Notes under the pieces: model-generated
Database searches by the model: none
Seen by the model: only the letters and a program-made list of their open reading frames with translations
Told to the model about the DNA's origin: nothing
Made by a program: the position numbers and the translations under genes
Assembly (NCBI RefSeq): GCF_003977685.1
Contig: NZ_RYZH01000023.1
Coordinates: 40,936-104,935 of the forward strand
Source: Tautonia sociabilis
Lineage (GTDB): Bacteria; Planctomycetota; Planctomycetia; Isosphaerales; Isosphaeraceae
Length of the DNA stretch: 64,000 nucleotides
Direction of reading: 5' to 3'
Shown here: positions 37,801-45,856 of the stretch, piece after piece
How positions within the stretch are numbered: the first letter of the stretch is position 1
Layout of the letters: each line of letters opens with the position of its first letter

Positions 37801-38365
37801 GCTCCCCGGCGGCCTCGATCGGATCCCCCATGCCCAGATCGGTGCGGTCGCCGCCGACGGAGACGACCACACCCCCGGAGGCGGGGTGCCAGCATCGGCC
37901 GTCGCTGGAGGCGGTCAGCCTCAGCTCGAACCGGGTGTGGCCCGGGTCGTCGGTACGATCGGCGAGGGGGCCCGGGCGATACTCGGGGACCGTCGCGATC
38001 AGGCCCCGCACCCAGGCCGGTCGGGGTTCGGTGGCGGCCGATCGCGCCAGGTCGTCGGCCGGCAGGTCCGACCAGCGGCGATGGTGCCAGGCGCCTCCCA
38101 TCGCCGCCAGGGCGACCAGCAGGGCGGGGATCGCCGTCCTCGGGGAGCGGTTGGCGATCAGGGCGATGATCGCGGCGGCCAGCGCGATCAGGGCCCAGGT
38201 CGCCGTGCCCCACGGGTCGAGGAGGCGATCGGCGACGATTCCCCCCGCCACCGAGATCGCCACCGGGGCCAGGGGGGGGACTCTCCCCGGCTGGGCCCGA
38301 TGGCCCGGTGTGAACGGCCGGGGCGGGGAAGGACCGTTCGGAGGCGGGGGGACGGGGACGGACAT
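34820..38365 (-). CDS. comEC: ComEC/Rec2 DNA-uptake channel fused to an alpha/beta hydrolase
   Basis: A 1181-residue fusion. Residues 30-95 are membrane helices, 115-240 the DUF4131 (OB-like) region, and 255-545 the Competence channel (FALLLGRRGGIDEETADAFT, GAAHVLAISGLHLS). Residues 590-835 form a metallo-beta-lactamase-like domain with HADTDH at 650-655 and HHGG at 776-779. Two more helices (about 880-915) lead into a serine hydrolase (925-1175) with GRSMG (Ser1031), Asp1118 in GEADP and His1149. ComEC carries single-stranded DNA across the inner membrane during transformation. The extra hydrolase is unusual. The ATG at 38365 gives a normal N-terminus. A GTG at 38569 overlaps the upstream stop (GTGA) and would add 68 disordered residues. 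Confidence 0.9.
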   Translation of the reverse strand: MSVPVPPPPNGPSPPRPFTPGHRAQPGRVPPLAPVAISVAGGIVADRLLDPWGTATWALIALAAAIIALIANRSPRTAIPALLVALAAMGGAWHHRRWSDLPADDLARSAATEPRPAWVRGLIATVPEYRPGPLADRTDDPGHTRFELRLTASSDGRCWHPASGGVVVSVGGDRTDLGMGDPIEAAGELALLAGPLNPGERDAREFPRSRRIRLRLSVDTPQGIALDPTGRPAPFWNWLGRIRAGGERRLSALLGDRVAPMAFALLLGRRGGIDEETADAFTRTGAAHVLAISGLHLSAVAGAIGVLACVAGLGRKGAARLVLVATASYATLVGWSPSVGRSAAMVAAASLATLVDRPYRTANTLALAALFTLAVNPSDLFRVGWMLSFLAVSVLALVARPIGRGIDRLTSPDPDGDPLDLLERRLEPPWRRAARRIALGTVAALAVSAAVWLATAPLVAWRFHVVAPIGILLNLPIIPLILIAVLSGGTALLLSVLWEPIAWPASRVCSWALSMAMTLVERAEAIPLGHAFVPAPPTSWLIALYGTLALAVRALVARWPSPACRTAWVGVAVVGAITSAITMTPRRPPSFEVEFLAVGHGLATVIQGPDGSAALYDCGRSGDPSIGRRIVAPALWARGVRRLECLVISHADTDHYNGVPDLLDRVSVGRLVVPDGFGGPDNPGAEGVLDRARALGIPIRFASAGDRLPIVPGLDALVLHPGAGWLPDAPDNDRSLVLDLDRGGRHLLLTGDLDGAGLAELVSRPRRPVDVLLAPHHGGRSANPAWLYDWADPALVVVSQRAPRAGTSDALRPVAEAGVAVRRTWEDGAVLVRWLDPASSGPVLLASGWVGPTGPTGTIPPAVSSRAVSAMILAGPPSAPLIRALTAVAGLALGAWLCLAMAVIRWGAWALVLPGRGTGHDEGLPPPWRPESITASDGLRLSGWRLDADDSRGRIALVLHGLAESSASMRARAETLHRLGWSVLVPDHRSFGRSEGDRASFGTREADDIGRWLDALGAGRPGARVLLWGRSMGAAVSLRVAAEDTRISALILEAPYADLRRATAARLARLPLPGASMLAGAVLAQASRIAGVPLDRPRPTDLAPLVSSPTLILQGEADPITPPDEIRLLANAFPPDHPPEIVSVPGAGHSNVFDSGGPALIDRLSSFLLRLDGADPHRLDA

Positions 38366-38565
38366 CGGGGGGTGAGAGCTGTTGGCCGATTCCGCAAGGC
38401 GGAGGACGGAAGATGAAGGAGCCGGTCGGCGATCGGTCGGGGACGTCAAACCGGGTGTCTCCTGGTTCTGATCGGAGCCTGCCAGGCAACGCCCGCCGAC
38501 CGCCTCTTCCCTCCGAGGGGATCCGCCAGCAACGAACCGGGATCTCGAGGAGCCGGACGGGGGGA

Positions 38566-39981
38566 TCACCAGCCTCGGACGTTGCGACGGAGCGACTGGA
38601 TGAGGTTGATGACCTCCTCGGCGGTGTCGACGGCGGTGCCGATGGCGTCGCCGAGGCGGGACTCGATCTCGATCTCGACGTCGATCCCCGAATCGCCGCC
38701 CTCGATGCCCTGATCCCCTTCGGGGACGTCGTCGCCGGGGTCGTCGTCCGAGTCGGGGCTGAAGTCTCGGGAGAGTCCTTCGATCAGGTCGATGATCTGC
38801 TCGGCGAGGTCAAAGGCCTCCTCGACCGCGTCGTCCCCCTCGACCTCGACGTGGACCTCTCCGGAAAGGCCGTCGCGGTCGGGGCCTCCTCGCTTCACTT
38901 CGACCGAGACGCCGTCGTGCTCGCGGTCGAAGCGTCGGATGAGGCCGAGGATGCGATCGGCGGTGTCGACGGCGGTGTCCAAGGGGTCGGACCCTTCCCC
39001 GTCGCCGTCGCCGTCGCCGTCGTGGTCGTGGTCGTCCGGGTCGTCCCCGAGCCGATCGCGGTCGCGGTCGCGGTCGCGGTTACGATTACGATCCCGGTCG
39101 CCATCGCGGTCGAAGCGTCGGATGAGGTCGAGGATGCGGTCGGCGGTCTCCACGACGTCCTCGACCTCGATGCCGTCATCCTCATCCTCGTCCTCGTCGT
39201 CCTCCTCCGGCTCGCGGAGGACGCGGGAGAGGCGGTACTCGGCCTCGATCAGCTCGGCCCGGGCCTGGGCGATGCCGGCCTCGGCCTCGGCGATGGCGGC
39301 CTGCTTCTCGAGCCGCAGGGATTCAACCGGCTCGCCCGAGCGACCGGCTCCCGGAAGACCCATCCGTCCGAAGGAGAACTCGGGACGCGCCCCGATGGCT
39401 TCGAGACGGGCCTCGGCGGCCCTCAGCCGGGCCCGGGCGGCCTCGACGCGGGCCTCGGCGACGGCGACCGGGCCGGGGCCGTCTCGGCGCTCGATCGGTT
39501 CGGCCTCCGAGTCTCGGGCCTCGGCCCGCTCCTGGGCCTCGCTCTCGAGGAGTTCTCGCCGGGCCAGGTCCTCGGGCGTGCGGGCCTCCTCGCGTTCCCG
39601 GTCCTGGAGTTCGAGGCGGTCGCGACGCTCCCGCTCGAATCGTTCCATTAGCTCCCGGCGTCGAGCGTCTCCGGGGCGTCCTGGGGTGGCCTCGGGGCCG
39701 GCCTGAGGGCCCAGGCGCTCCCGGAGGCGGCGCTGAAGGTCCGGGTTGCGTTCACGATCGGCGTCGAGGGAGCGGCGTAGGTCGTCGAGCTCCCGGGAGA
39801 GCCGCTCGATCCGGCGCCGGGTCTCCTGATCGGCGTCGGGGCCCTCGCGATCCGGGGAAGGCTGATCGGGGGTCGGCCGGCGGGGGTCGGTCGGGTCCTG
39901 GGCGACGGCCGGGGCGAAGCCGGCAAGCGCGGCCAGCAGGCCGGCGCTGAAGATGGCGGCGAGGTTCCATCGCGGCAGCAT
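38566..39981 (-). CDS. Secreted charged coiled-coil protein with four internal repeats
   Basis: A 471-residue protein, start at 39981 after GGGAGA, with a signal peptide ending AVAQ near residue 28. Residues about 50-290 are highly charged and helical (RIERLSRELDDLRRSLDAD, EARVEAARARLRAAEARL). The second half has four degenerate copies of a helix: VETADRILDLIRRFDRD, VDTADRILGLIRRFDRE, DLAEQIIDLIEGLSRD and VDTAEEVINLIQSLRRN. Asp/Arg, Asp/Gly and acidic linkers separate them, including long RD and DG dipeptide runs. No known domain. Amphipathic repeats in a secreted protein suggest envelope structure or metal/polyanion binding, which is speculation. The stop overlaps the alternative GTG of comEC. 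Confidence 0.75.
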   Translation of the reverse strand: MLPRWNLAAIFSAGLLAALAGFAPAVAQDPTDPRRPTPDQPSPDREGPDADQETRRRIERLSRELDDLRRSLDADRERNPDLQRRLRERLGPQAGPEATPGRPGDARRRELMERFERERRDRLELQDREREEARTPEDLARRELLESEAQERAEARDSEAEPIERRDGPGPVAVAEARVEAARARLRAAEARLEAIGARPEFSFGRMGLPGAGRSGEPVESLRLEKQAAIAEAEAGIAQARAELIEAEYRLSRVLREPEEDDEDEDEDDGIEVEDVVETADRILDLIRRFDRDGDRDRNRNRDRDRDRDRLGDDPDDHDHDGDGDGDGEGSDPLDTAVDTADRILGLIRRFDREHDGVSVEVKRGGPDRDGLSGEVHVEVEGDDAVEEAFDLAEQIIDLIEGLSRDFSPDSDDDPGDDVPEGDQGIEGGDSGIDVEIEIESRLGDAIGTAVDTAEEVINLIQSLRRNVRGW

Positions 39982-40161
39982 CGGAGTGGTCTCCCTGGCG
40001 TCGGGCGATCGACAGGAAGAGATCGGCCCCACGCCAGGTCCGTTCCCCTCGACGATCGCGCCGCGATTATAACCGGCCCGGCGGCGCCGACATGAACGAA
40101 TTCGGGGATTGGGACAGCCCGATGACGCCCCGAAGGCGGTCCCCAAGGGCGGGGACCGCGC

Positions 40162-40167
40162 TATAAT
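40162..40167 (+). promoter_or_regulatory. Consensus -10 element upstream of ferredoxin gene
   Basis: TATAAT is rare in a sequence this GC-rich. It lies about 75 bp before the ferredoxin start. No good -35 is found 16-18 bp upstream, so an activator or an alternative sigma factor may be needed. Confidence 0.45.
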
Positions 40168-40239
40168 GAAAGTCCGGACGCCCCGGCCGATCGGGGCGGA
40201 GAGATGCCCGATCGCTCCGGTCGAACCCCGCCGAGACTC

Positions 40240-40479
40240 ATGGCCGACCCGACGAACAAGGTGCCCGAGAACGTGTCGGGCCGCTACTACGTCGACGATA
40301 CCTGCATCGACTGCGAACTTTGCCGAGAGATGGCCCCCGGACACTTCGAGCGCTGGGACGCCGGCCGCTACTCGTTCGTTTCCCGGCAACCGAGCGGACC
40401 CGACGAGGAGGCCTCCTGCCGGGCCGCGATGGACGAGTGCCCCGTCGAGGCGATCGGATGCGACGGCGACGACGAGTGA
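40240..40479 (+). CDS. Single-cluster ferredoxin
   Basis: A 79-residue 4Fe-4S ferredoxin. Cluster ligands are C22, C25 and C28 (CIDCELC) plus C67 in DECPVEAIG; C60 is extra. The fold is the half-ferredoxin type, with one CxxCxxC and one remote CP. It carries electrons at low potential; the partner is unknown. The start at 40240 (MADPTN) places the first cluster strand (RYYVDDTC) correctly; an ATG 36 bp upstream would add only disordered residues. The neighbouring PhyH-like dioxygenase needs iron but not usually a ferredoxin, so a functional link is not implied. Confidence 0.9.
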   Translation: MADPTNKVPENVSGRYYVDDTCIDCELCREMAPGHFERWDAGRYSFVSRQPSGPDEEASCRAAMDECPVEAIGCDGDDE

Positions 40480-40489
40480 CCAGCCTCCC

Positions 40490-40576
40490 CCTGCCCTGCT
40501 CTGTTCTGTTCTGTTTTGTTCTGTTCTGTTCTGTTCTGTTCTGCGCTGCCTTTCCCTGCCCTGCCCTGCCCTGCCC
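40490..40576 (+). repeat. Pentanucleotide tandem repeat (CTGTT/CCCTG)
   Basis: Just after the ferredoxin stop, runs of CTGTT (about nine units with one T variant, 40500-40543) are flanked by CCCTG units (about 40490-40500 and 40555-40576). The tract is pyrimidine-rich and has no stop in any plus-strand frame. It ends 17 bp before the dioxygenase ATG, so length changes would alter that gene's leader. Confidence 0.85.
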
Positions 40577-40592
40577 AGGTCGCCGATCGCTC

Positions 40593-41372
40593 ATGCCGAA
40601 CATCCCCGAAGACCTGGCCGTCCGGATCGACCGGGACGGCTTCGCGGTGGTTCCGGACGTGCTCAACGGTCCCGAGGTCGCGGAGCTGATCCTCGCGGTC
40701 GATCGGGCGGAGCTGGAGGCCGATCGTCGGGCCGACCCGGCGGCGCTGCGGCGGGGCAAGAGCGTCTACGGCCTGCGCGACCTGCTGGGCCGGGTGCCGG
40801 AGGTGCGTCGGCTGTCGGTGTCGCCGGCGATCCGGGAGCTGGTCGAGCCGGTGCTCGGCCCGGGGGCGTTCGCCGTGCGCGGGCTCTGGTTCGACAAGAC
40901 TCCTGGGGCGAACTGGAACCTGCCCTGGCACCGGGACCTGACGATCGCCGCCCGGGAGCGGGTCGACGCCGCCGGCTTTTCCTGCTGGACGACCAAGGCG
41001 GGCATCCCGCACGCGCTGGCGCCTCCGGGGGTGCTGGAGGGGATGCTCACCGTCCGCCTGCATCTCGACGCCGCCGGCCCGGACAACGGCCCGCTGCGCG
41101 TGCTGCCGGGCTCGCACCGGCTCGACGGCCGCGATCCGACCGAGGTCGCCCCGTGGCGGGGGCGATGCCGGCCGGTCGAGTGCGCCGTCGGGGCCGGGGG
41201 GGCGGTGCTGATGCGGCCGCTCCTGCTGCACGCCTCGAACGCGGCGGAGGCCCCGGGCCACCGCCGGGTCGTCCACCTGGAATTCGCGACGGCGCCGCTG
41301 CCGGGGGGCGTCGAGTGGTATGATCGGGTCCTCCCCGGCGACGACGCCCGCCCTGCGATCAACCCCCGGTGA
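40593..41372 (+). CDS. PhyH-like Fe(II)/2-oxoglutarate dioxygenase
   Basis: A 259-residue member of the phytanoyl-CoA dioxygenase family. The iron facial triad is visible as H113 and D115 (PWHRDLTI) and distal H213 (LLLHASNAA). An arginine of GHRRVVHLEF a few residues later probably holds 2-oxoglutarate. GPDNGPLRVLPGSHR is typical of the family. It hydroxylates an organic substrate; which one cannot be told. The start at 40593 (MPNIPEDL) lacks a strong ribosome site and lies directly behind the pentanucleotide repeat. dapF begins only 3 bp after its stop, so the two share a transcript. Confidence 0.88.
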   Translation: MPNIPEDLAVRIDRDGFAVVPDVLNGPEVAELILAVDRAELEADRRADPAALRRGKSVYGLRDLLGRVPEVRRLSVSPAIRELVEPVLGPGAFAVRGLWFDKTPGANWNLPWHRDLTIAARERVDAAGFSCWTTKAGIPHALAPPGVLEGMLTVRLHLDAAGPDNGPLRVLPGSHRLDGRDPTEVAPWRGRCRPVECAVGAGGAVLMRPLLLHASNAAEAPGHRRVVHLEFATAPLPGGVEWYDRVLPGDDARPAINPR

Positions 41373-41375
41373 CCC

Positions 41376-42218
41376 ATGGCGCTCCGCTTCACAAAAATGC
41401 ACGGCCTTGGCAACGATTACGTCTACGTCAGCCTGTTCGACCAGGCCTTGCCCGGCGACCCCTCCCCGCTGGCCCGGGCGATGAGCGACCGTCACTTCGG
41501 GATCGGCTCCGACGGGCTGATCCTCATCGCCCCGTCGGAGCGGGCCGACGCTCGGATGCGCATGTTCAACGCCGACGGCTCCGAGGGGGAGATGTGCGGC
41601 AACGGCGTTCGTTGCGTGGCGAAGTTCGTGCATGATCGCGGGATCGCCCGCAAGGACCGCGTGACGATCGAGACGGGCCGGGGCGTCCTGACGCTCGACC
41701 TGGAGATCCGGGGCGGCAAGGCCGAGCGGGTGCGGGTCGACATGGGCCCTCCCATCCTCCAGAGCTCCGACATCCCGACCACGCTCCCTGGCGATCCCCC
41801 GATCGACGTGCCGGTCGAGGTCGGCGGGAGGGTCCTGCCGCAATCGGCCGTCTCGATGGGCAACCCGCATGCGGTCGCCTTCGTCGATGACGTGGCGGGC
41901 TTCCCGCTGGAGACGATCGGCCCGGAGTGGGAGCGGCATTCGGCCTTCCCGAGGAGGGTGAACGCCCACGTTGCGCAGGTGATCCGTCGGGGGGAGGTCC
42001 GGATGCGGACCTGGGAGCGCGGCTCGGGGATCACCCTGGCCTGCGGCACCGGGGCGTGCGCCGTCTGCGTGGCGGGGGTGCTCTCCGGCCGGACGGAGCG
42101 GAGGATCGTCGCCCACCTGCCCGGCGGCGACCTGGAGCTGGAGTGGCCGGCCGACGACGCCTCGGTGTTCATGACCGGCCCGGCCACCGAGGTCTTCTCC
42201 GGCGAGTGGCCGGGCTGA
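41376..42218 (+). CDS. dapF: Diaminopimelate epimerase
   Basis: A 280-residue enzyme of normal length. The two catalytic cysteines are C74 in EMCGNGVRC and C223 in LACGTGAC; the N-terminal [11 protein letters not shown] and FGIGSDGLI are family hallmarks. It interconverts LL- and meso-diaminopimelate, the last steps before lysine and before the cross-linking residue of peptidoglycan. Presence of DapF is consistent with reports that planctomycetes do make peptidoglycan. It follows the dioxygenase by 3 bp. Confidence 0.97.
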   Translation: MALRFTKMHGLGNDYVYVSLFDQALPGDPSPLARAMSDRHFGIGSDGLILIAPSERADARMRMFNADGSEGEMCGNGVRCVAKFVHDRGIARKDRVTIETGRGVLTLDLEIRGGKAERVRVDMGPPILQSSDIPTTLPGDPPIDVPVEVGGRVLPQSAVSMGNPHAVAFVDDVAGFPLETIGPEWERHSAFPRRVNAHVAQVIRRGEVRMRTWERGSGITLACGTGACAVCVAGVLSGRTERRIVAHLPGGDLELEWPADDASVFMTGPATEVFSGEWPG

Positions 42219-42407
42219 GGCCGTCCCTCCCCCCGGAACCCATCCCGCCGGCTGGGGAGAGCGACGGCGCCCCTCCGCTCCGGTTGCCCTGCCGCGTCGA
42301 GGCCCCCCGGCGGGCCGCCGGGAGACCGCGAGCCAACCGAGGCGCCCGGCGATCGGGCGTCGAGCGGAGGGACGGATCGCGATTCGATCCAGAGGAGGGC
42401 AGAGACG

Positions 42408-43169
42408 ATGACCGGGCTGCGGGGGCTGTTCGTGACGGGGACCGACACGGGGGTGGGCAAGACGAGGGTGGCGGCGGCGATCGCCTCCGTGCTGGCGAAC
42501 CGGGGCGTGCGCGTGGGCGTGCTGAAGCCGGTGGCGACCGGGGCGGAGCCGGTCGGTGACGGGTGGCGGGCGGAGGACGCCGAGCTGCTCATCTCGGCCA
42601 TTGGCGGCCGGGTGCCAAGCGATCGCGTCTGTCCGATCGCCTTCCAGCCCCCGCTTGCCCCGCCGGTGGCGGCCCGGCTGTCGGGGGAGCCGCTGGGGTT
42701 CGATCGGGTGCTGGCCGAGACGCGAACAGCGCTCGACTGGTGGGCCGGGCCGGGGGGAGCGGAGCTGGTGGTGGTCGAGGGGGTGGGCGGGCTGCTCTGC
42801 CCGCTGGCGGAGGGGGCGACGGTGGCGGACCTGGCCGTCTCCCTGGACTTCCCGGTGCTCGTGGTGGCGCGCCGGGGGCTGGGGACGCTCAACCACACGC
42901 TCCTGACGGTGGAGGCGGCCCGACGCCGGGGCCTCCGGCTGGCCGGCGTGGTCCTCAACGGCTCGGAGCCGACGGTTGACCCCCTGGCCGAGCGGACCAA
43001 CCCGGGGGAGCTGGCTCGATGGCTGGGAGACGTGCCGCTGCTGGCCGATCTGCCCCACGGGGCCGGGCTTGCCGCTTTGCTTGGCGGCATGATTGACCTA
43101 GACTGGAACGGGAGGGCGTTGACGCCCCGAATCGTAGGCATCCCGGATCGGCTGGCGGGGGGGCCGTGA
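42408..43169 (+). CDS. bioD: Dethiobiotin synthetase
   Basis: A 253-residue ATP-dependent carboxylase. The P-loop is GTDTGVGKT (11-19); VLKPVATGAE carries the catalytic lysine, VVEGVGGLLCPL the second acidic motif and GVVLNG the base-recognition region. It closes the ureido ring of dethiobiotin from diaminopelargonate and CO2, the penultimate biotin step. No other bio gene is close, so it is an isolated member. Biotin is needed for the carrier protein of the transcarboxylase operon in this same window. Confidence 0.95.
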   Translation: MTGLRGLFVTGTDTGVGKTRVAAAIASVLANRGVRVGVLKPVATGAEPVGDGWRAEDAELLISAIGGRVPSDRVCPIAFQPPLAPPVAARLSGEPLGFDRVLAETRTALDWWAGPGGAELVVVEGVGGLLCPLAEGATVADLAVSLDFPVLVVARRGLGTLNHTLLTVEAARRRGLRLAGVVLNGSEPTVDPLAERTNPGELARWLGDVPLLADLPHGAGLAALLGGMIDLDWNGRALTPRIVGIPDRLAGGP

Positions 43170-43327
43170 CGGGTTCGGACTCGGTCCGAGAACGGGGGGA
43201 TCGTGCCGATGGCCCAACTGCCAGCCCGACCCCTCCTCGCCGTCCCTCCTCCCTCATTCGAACCGATCCCACATGACGTGAACTCCCCAGGACGTCGCTC
43301 GTCCGGGGACGGGGAGGACCACCCCCG

Positions 43328-44449
43328 ATGACCGTCCCGACCGTTTGCCCGCACTGCGGGCGGGGCCTCCTGACCGATCCAGGATCGGATCCCCCCCGGA
43401 CCGACCGCGATTCCCACGAGGAGCCCACCGCCGCTCCCCCCGCCGAACCGGCGACGGGAGGCCCCGAGCAGGCCGAGCAGGGGGACTCCGGGCCGTCCCG
43501 ATCGGATTCGATCGCTTTGGGACACGGGACGGAGGAGCCGATCGCGTTGCCGTTCCACATCGACCTGGGGGCGGGGCCCCCGTCATCGCTCTCCGGTCGG
43601 AGGCCGGCCGAGGCCGACCCGGCCGCCCGGGATCCCCGATCGAAGGAGAACGAGGAGGAGGACGACGACGGCCTGGAGGGACGCCGATCGGCCTGGCCGG
43701 TCGCCCTGCTGGCCAGCTACGCCAGCGCCATGACCCTGGCCTGCGGCTGGCTCTGGTGGTCCGGCCATCGAGGCCGGGCCGAGGGGGGACGCCCAGACCT
43801 GTCCTGGTCCGCTGGCATCGACGCCTTGGGAGCGGAGGGGAGCCTGGGCGCCGATGCCGGCCAGAGGGACGGGGAGTCGATCGTCGTCGAGCGCCCCGAA
43901 CCGATCGGCGAGGGGCTCCGGGTCGCGCTGGGCGAATCGCTCGAGGTCGGCGCCCTGGAGCTGACGCCGCTGGACGTCTCCTCCGGGCCGGTCGAGTTGA
44001 GCCGGACCCGGGTCGACGGCAAACCCGAGCGGCGTCGGGAGCCTGGGGAAGCGCTTCGCCTACGGTTGCGGCTGCGAAACACCTCGGACGAAGTCGTCTT
44101 CGCCCCGCTGGATGAGGCGTTCGTCCGAGAGCCCGACCGCCGCCTCCCCGAGACCTTCATCGAGGACCGCTCGGGGACCCGACTCTACGCCTTCCGCCTG
44201 CCGGTGGCGAGCGAATGGGGGATCGTGGGGCAGGAGTTCCGGGCGCTGCGCCCCGGGGAGTCGCTGGAGACGATCGTCGTCAGCGACTCGACGGGCTGCA
44301 ACCACCTGAAGGGGCCGCTGACCTGGCGGATCCGGGTCCGAACGGCCCCCGAGGAGACCGCCGTGGTGGGGGTGGCCTTCGGGGCGGAGGAGATCGGCGG
44401 GCGGAGGGAAGCCGGAGGGACCTCGACCGAAACCTCGGGGGGAGAATGA
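43328..44449 (+). CDS. Zinc-ribbon, single-pass membrane protein of unknown function
   Basis: A 373-residue protein. The N-terminus has one CxxC knuckle (TVCPHCGRG, C7 and C10), a half zinc ribbon often seen in planctomycete membrane proteins. Residues about 20-118 are disordered and acidic. One transmembrane helix spans about 121-143 (WPVALLASYASAMTLACGW). The extracytoplasmic C-terminal domain (about 190-355) is beta-rich with ELTPLDVSSGPVEL, LRLRLRNTSDEVVFAPLDEAF and WRIRVRTAPEE, like a folded Ig-type domain. No catalytic motif is visible. The function is unknown; its topology suggests a sensor or an envelope protein. Confidence 0.8.
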   Translation: MTVPTVCPHCGRGLLTDPGSDPPRTDRDSHEEPTAAPPAEPATGGPEQAEQGDSGPSRSDSIALGHGTEEPIALPFHIDLGAGPPSSLSGRRPAEADPAARDPRSKENEEEDDDGLEGRRSAWPVALLASYASAMTLACGWLWWSGHRGRAEGGRPDLSWSAGIDALGAEGSLGADAGQRDGESIVVERPEPIGEGLRVALGESLEVGALELTPLDVSSGPVELSRTRVDGKPERRREPGEALRLRLRLRNTSDEVVFAPLDEAFVREPDRRLPETFIEDRSGTRLYAFRLPVASEWGIVGQEFRALRPGESLETIVVSDSTGCNHLKGPLTWRIRVRTAPEETAVVGVAFGAEEIGGRREAGGTSTETSGGE

Positions 44450-44872
44450 GTGCCTTGGGGGGCATCCCGCGCGCTGCCGACCCCCGCGCTGGGGCATATT
44501 CCCGAAGATCGCGGAAGGCGGGCGAGGGGAGCGAGGGTCGGGCCGGGCCGGGCCCGGTTCGGGACGTCCCCGACGCCGGGGTCGACACGAGCCTCCCTCC
44601 CCAGGACTCAAGCCCTCAACCATCCGAGAACTCCGGGATGAGGGCCGCTCCGGGACTGGCCCGGCTCCCCGGCGTCGAGCCTGGACGGAAATCGGCAGGA
44701 AGGGCGGTCGATCGGTAGGCGGTCGCGTAAGCTAGTTCTGGGAGCCGACTGACGGGAACCCGGGGAGGGTCCCGGGTCCCGGAGCGACCGCGACGGGGGA
44801 ACCGCGTTGGCCATCGCCGATCCCGAAGAGACGACCTGCCCCCCCCGGCACTGTTCCCGTCGGAGGCGCGGG
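44450..44872. other. Gene-free interval
   Basis: About 420 bp between two plus-strand genes. Frames here are Arg/Pro-rich with no domain, ribosome site or similarity to neighbours. I see no clear promoter, terminator or repeat, only scattered GC-rich palindromes. Confidence 0.5.
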
Positions 44873-45856
44873 ATGGCCGTGGCGCTGGCGATGCCGGCCT
44901 CGGTGCAGCCGATCGGAAGGGTCCTGGCTCGGCTCGACTGGCGGGCCGATCTGGTGACGCATTTTCAGGTGCCGGCGCTGATGGCTTCGATCGTCGCCGC
45001 GGTGGCGCTCTGGACCCTCGGCCGGAGCCGATGGGGGGCCGCGGCGATGGCCGGGCTGGCCGTGATTCAGGCGGCCGCGTTGGTGCGGTACGACCTGGCC
45101 GCTCCTCCGGTGGCCCCGGCTCCGGAGGAGAAGGCCCGCCTGAAGGTGCTCTCGGCCAACGTGCTGGCCAGCAACCGGGAGCACGAGCGACTGATCGGGC
45201 TGGTCGAGCGGGAGCGACCCGACGTGGTCGCGGTCCTCGAGTTCGACCTGAGGTGGCAGGGGGCGATGGGGCCGCTCCGGGACGTCTACCCGTACTGGAT
45301 CGAGATCCCCGACGGCACCCGGGGCATCGGCCTCTATTCTCGGGTACCGATCGGGGACGACCCGGCGCCGGTGGTTGTGCGGCCGCTCGGCGACGGCAAC
45401 CCCGCGCTCTGCGTCTCGATCGCCTTCGGCGACGGGAGGCTGAATCTGTGGGTGGTCCACCCGCCCAGCCCCCTCGGCCCCCAGGGCCGGGGCCGGGGCC
45501 GGGCCGAGCTGATGGCGCTCGCCCGGGAGATCGCGAGCCGGCCGGGGCCGACGCTGGTTGTGGGGGATCTCAACCGCACGGAGGGCTCTCCGATCTTCGC
45601 CGACTTCCTTAGAGCCACCGGCTTGCGCGACAGCCGGCCGGGCTTCGGCCGGCAGGAGAGCTGGCCGTCGTGGTTGCCGATGCGCCTGCCGATCGATCAC
45701 GCCTTCCTGGGGCCGGAGCTGGCGGTTGTCGATCGCCGGCTGGGGCCGGAGATCGGCTCGGATCACCTGCCGATGCTGGTCGAGGTGGCCCCGGCGGCGG
45801 ACAGCGCGGCGAGAATCTCCGCGACCCAGCGATCGAGGTCCTCGGGATCCCCCTGA
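44873..45856 (+). CDS. Endonuclease/exonuclease/phosphatase (EEP) family membrane protein
   Basis: A 327-residue protein with two N-terminal hydrophobic helices (about 30-70) and an EEP catalytic domain. The motif VLSANVLASNREHERLIGLV opens the domain. VVGDLNRTEGSP carries the D-x-N pair, PIDHAFLGPEL follows, and the C-terminal SDHLPMLVEV holds the catalytic Asp-His. Relatives cleave phosphodiester bonds in nucleic acids or phospholipids or remove phosphates; the substrate is unresolved. The ATG at 44873 follows GGAGG at good spacing; a TTG 66 bp upstream is less likely. Its last 94 bp overlap the convergent small membrane-protein gene. Confidence 0.85.
   Translation: MAVALAMPASVQPIGRVLARLDWRADLVTHFQVPALMASIVAAVALWTLGRSRWGAAAMAGLAVIQAAALVRYDLAAPPVAPAPEEKARLKVLSANVLASNREHERLIGLVERERPDVVAVLEFDLRWQGAMGPLRDVYPYWIEIPDGTRGIGLYSRVPIGDDPAPVVVRPLGDGNPALCVSIAFGDGRLNLWVVHPPSPLGPQGRGRGRAELMALAREIASRPGPTLVVGDLNRTEGSPIFADFLRATGLRDSRPGFGRQESWPSWLPMRLPIDHAFLGPELAVVDRRLGPEIGSDHLPMLVEVAPAADSAARISATQRSRSSGSP

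Noticed and set aside
40320..40592. N-terminal extension of the dioxygenase through the pentanucleotide repeat
   Set aside because: The extension starts inside the ferredoxin gene in another frame and would add a Leu/Phe/Cys run from the repeat. The family start fits the ATG at 40593.
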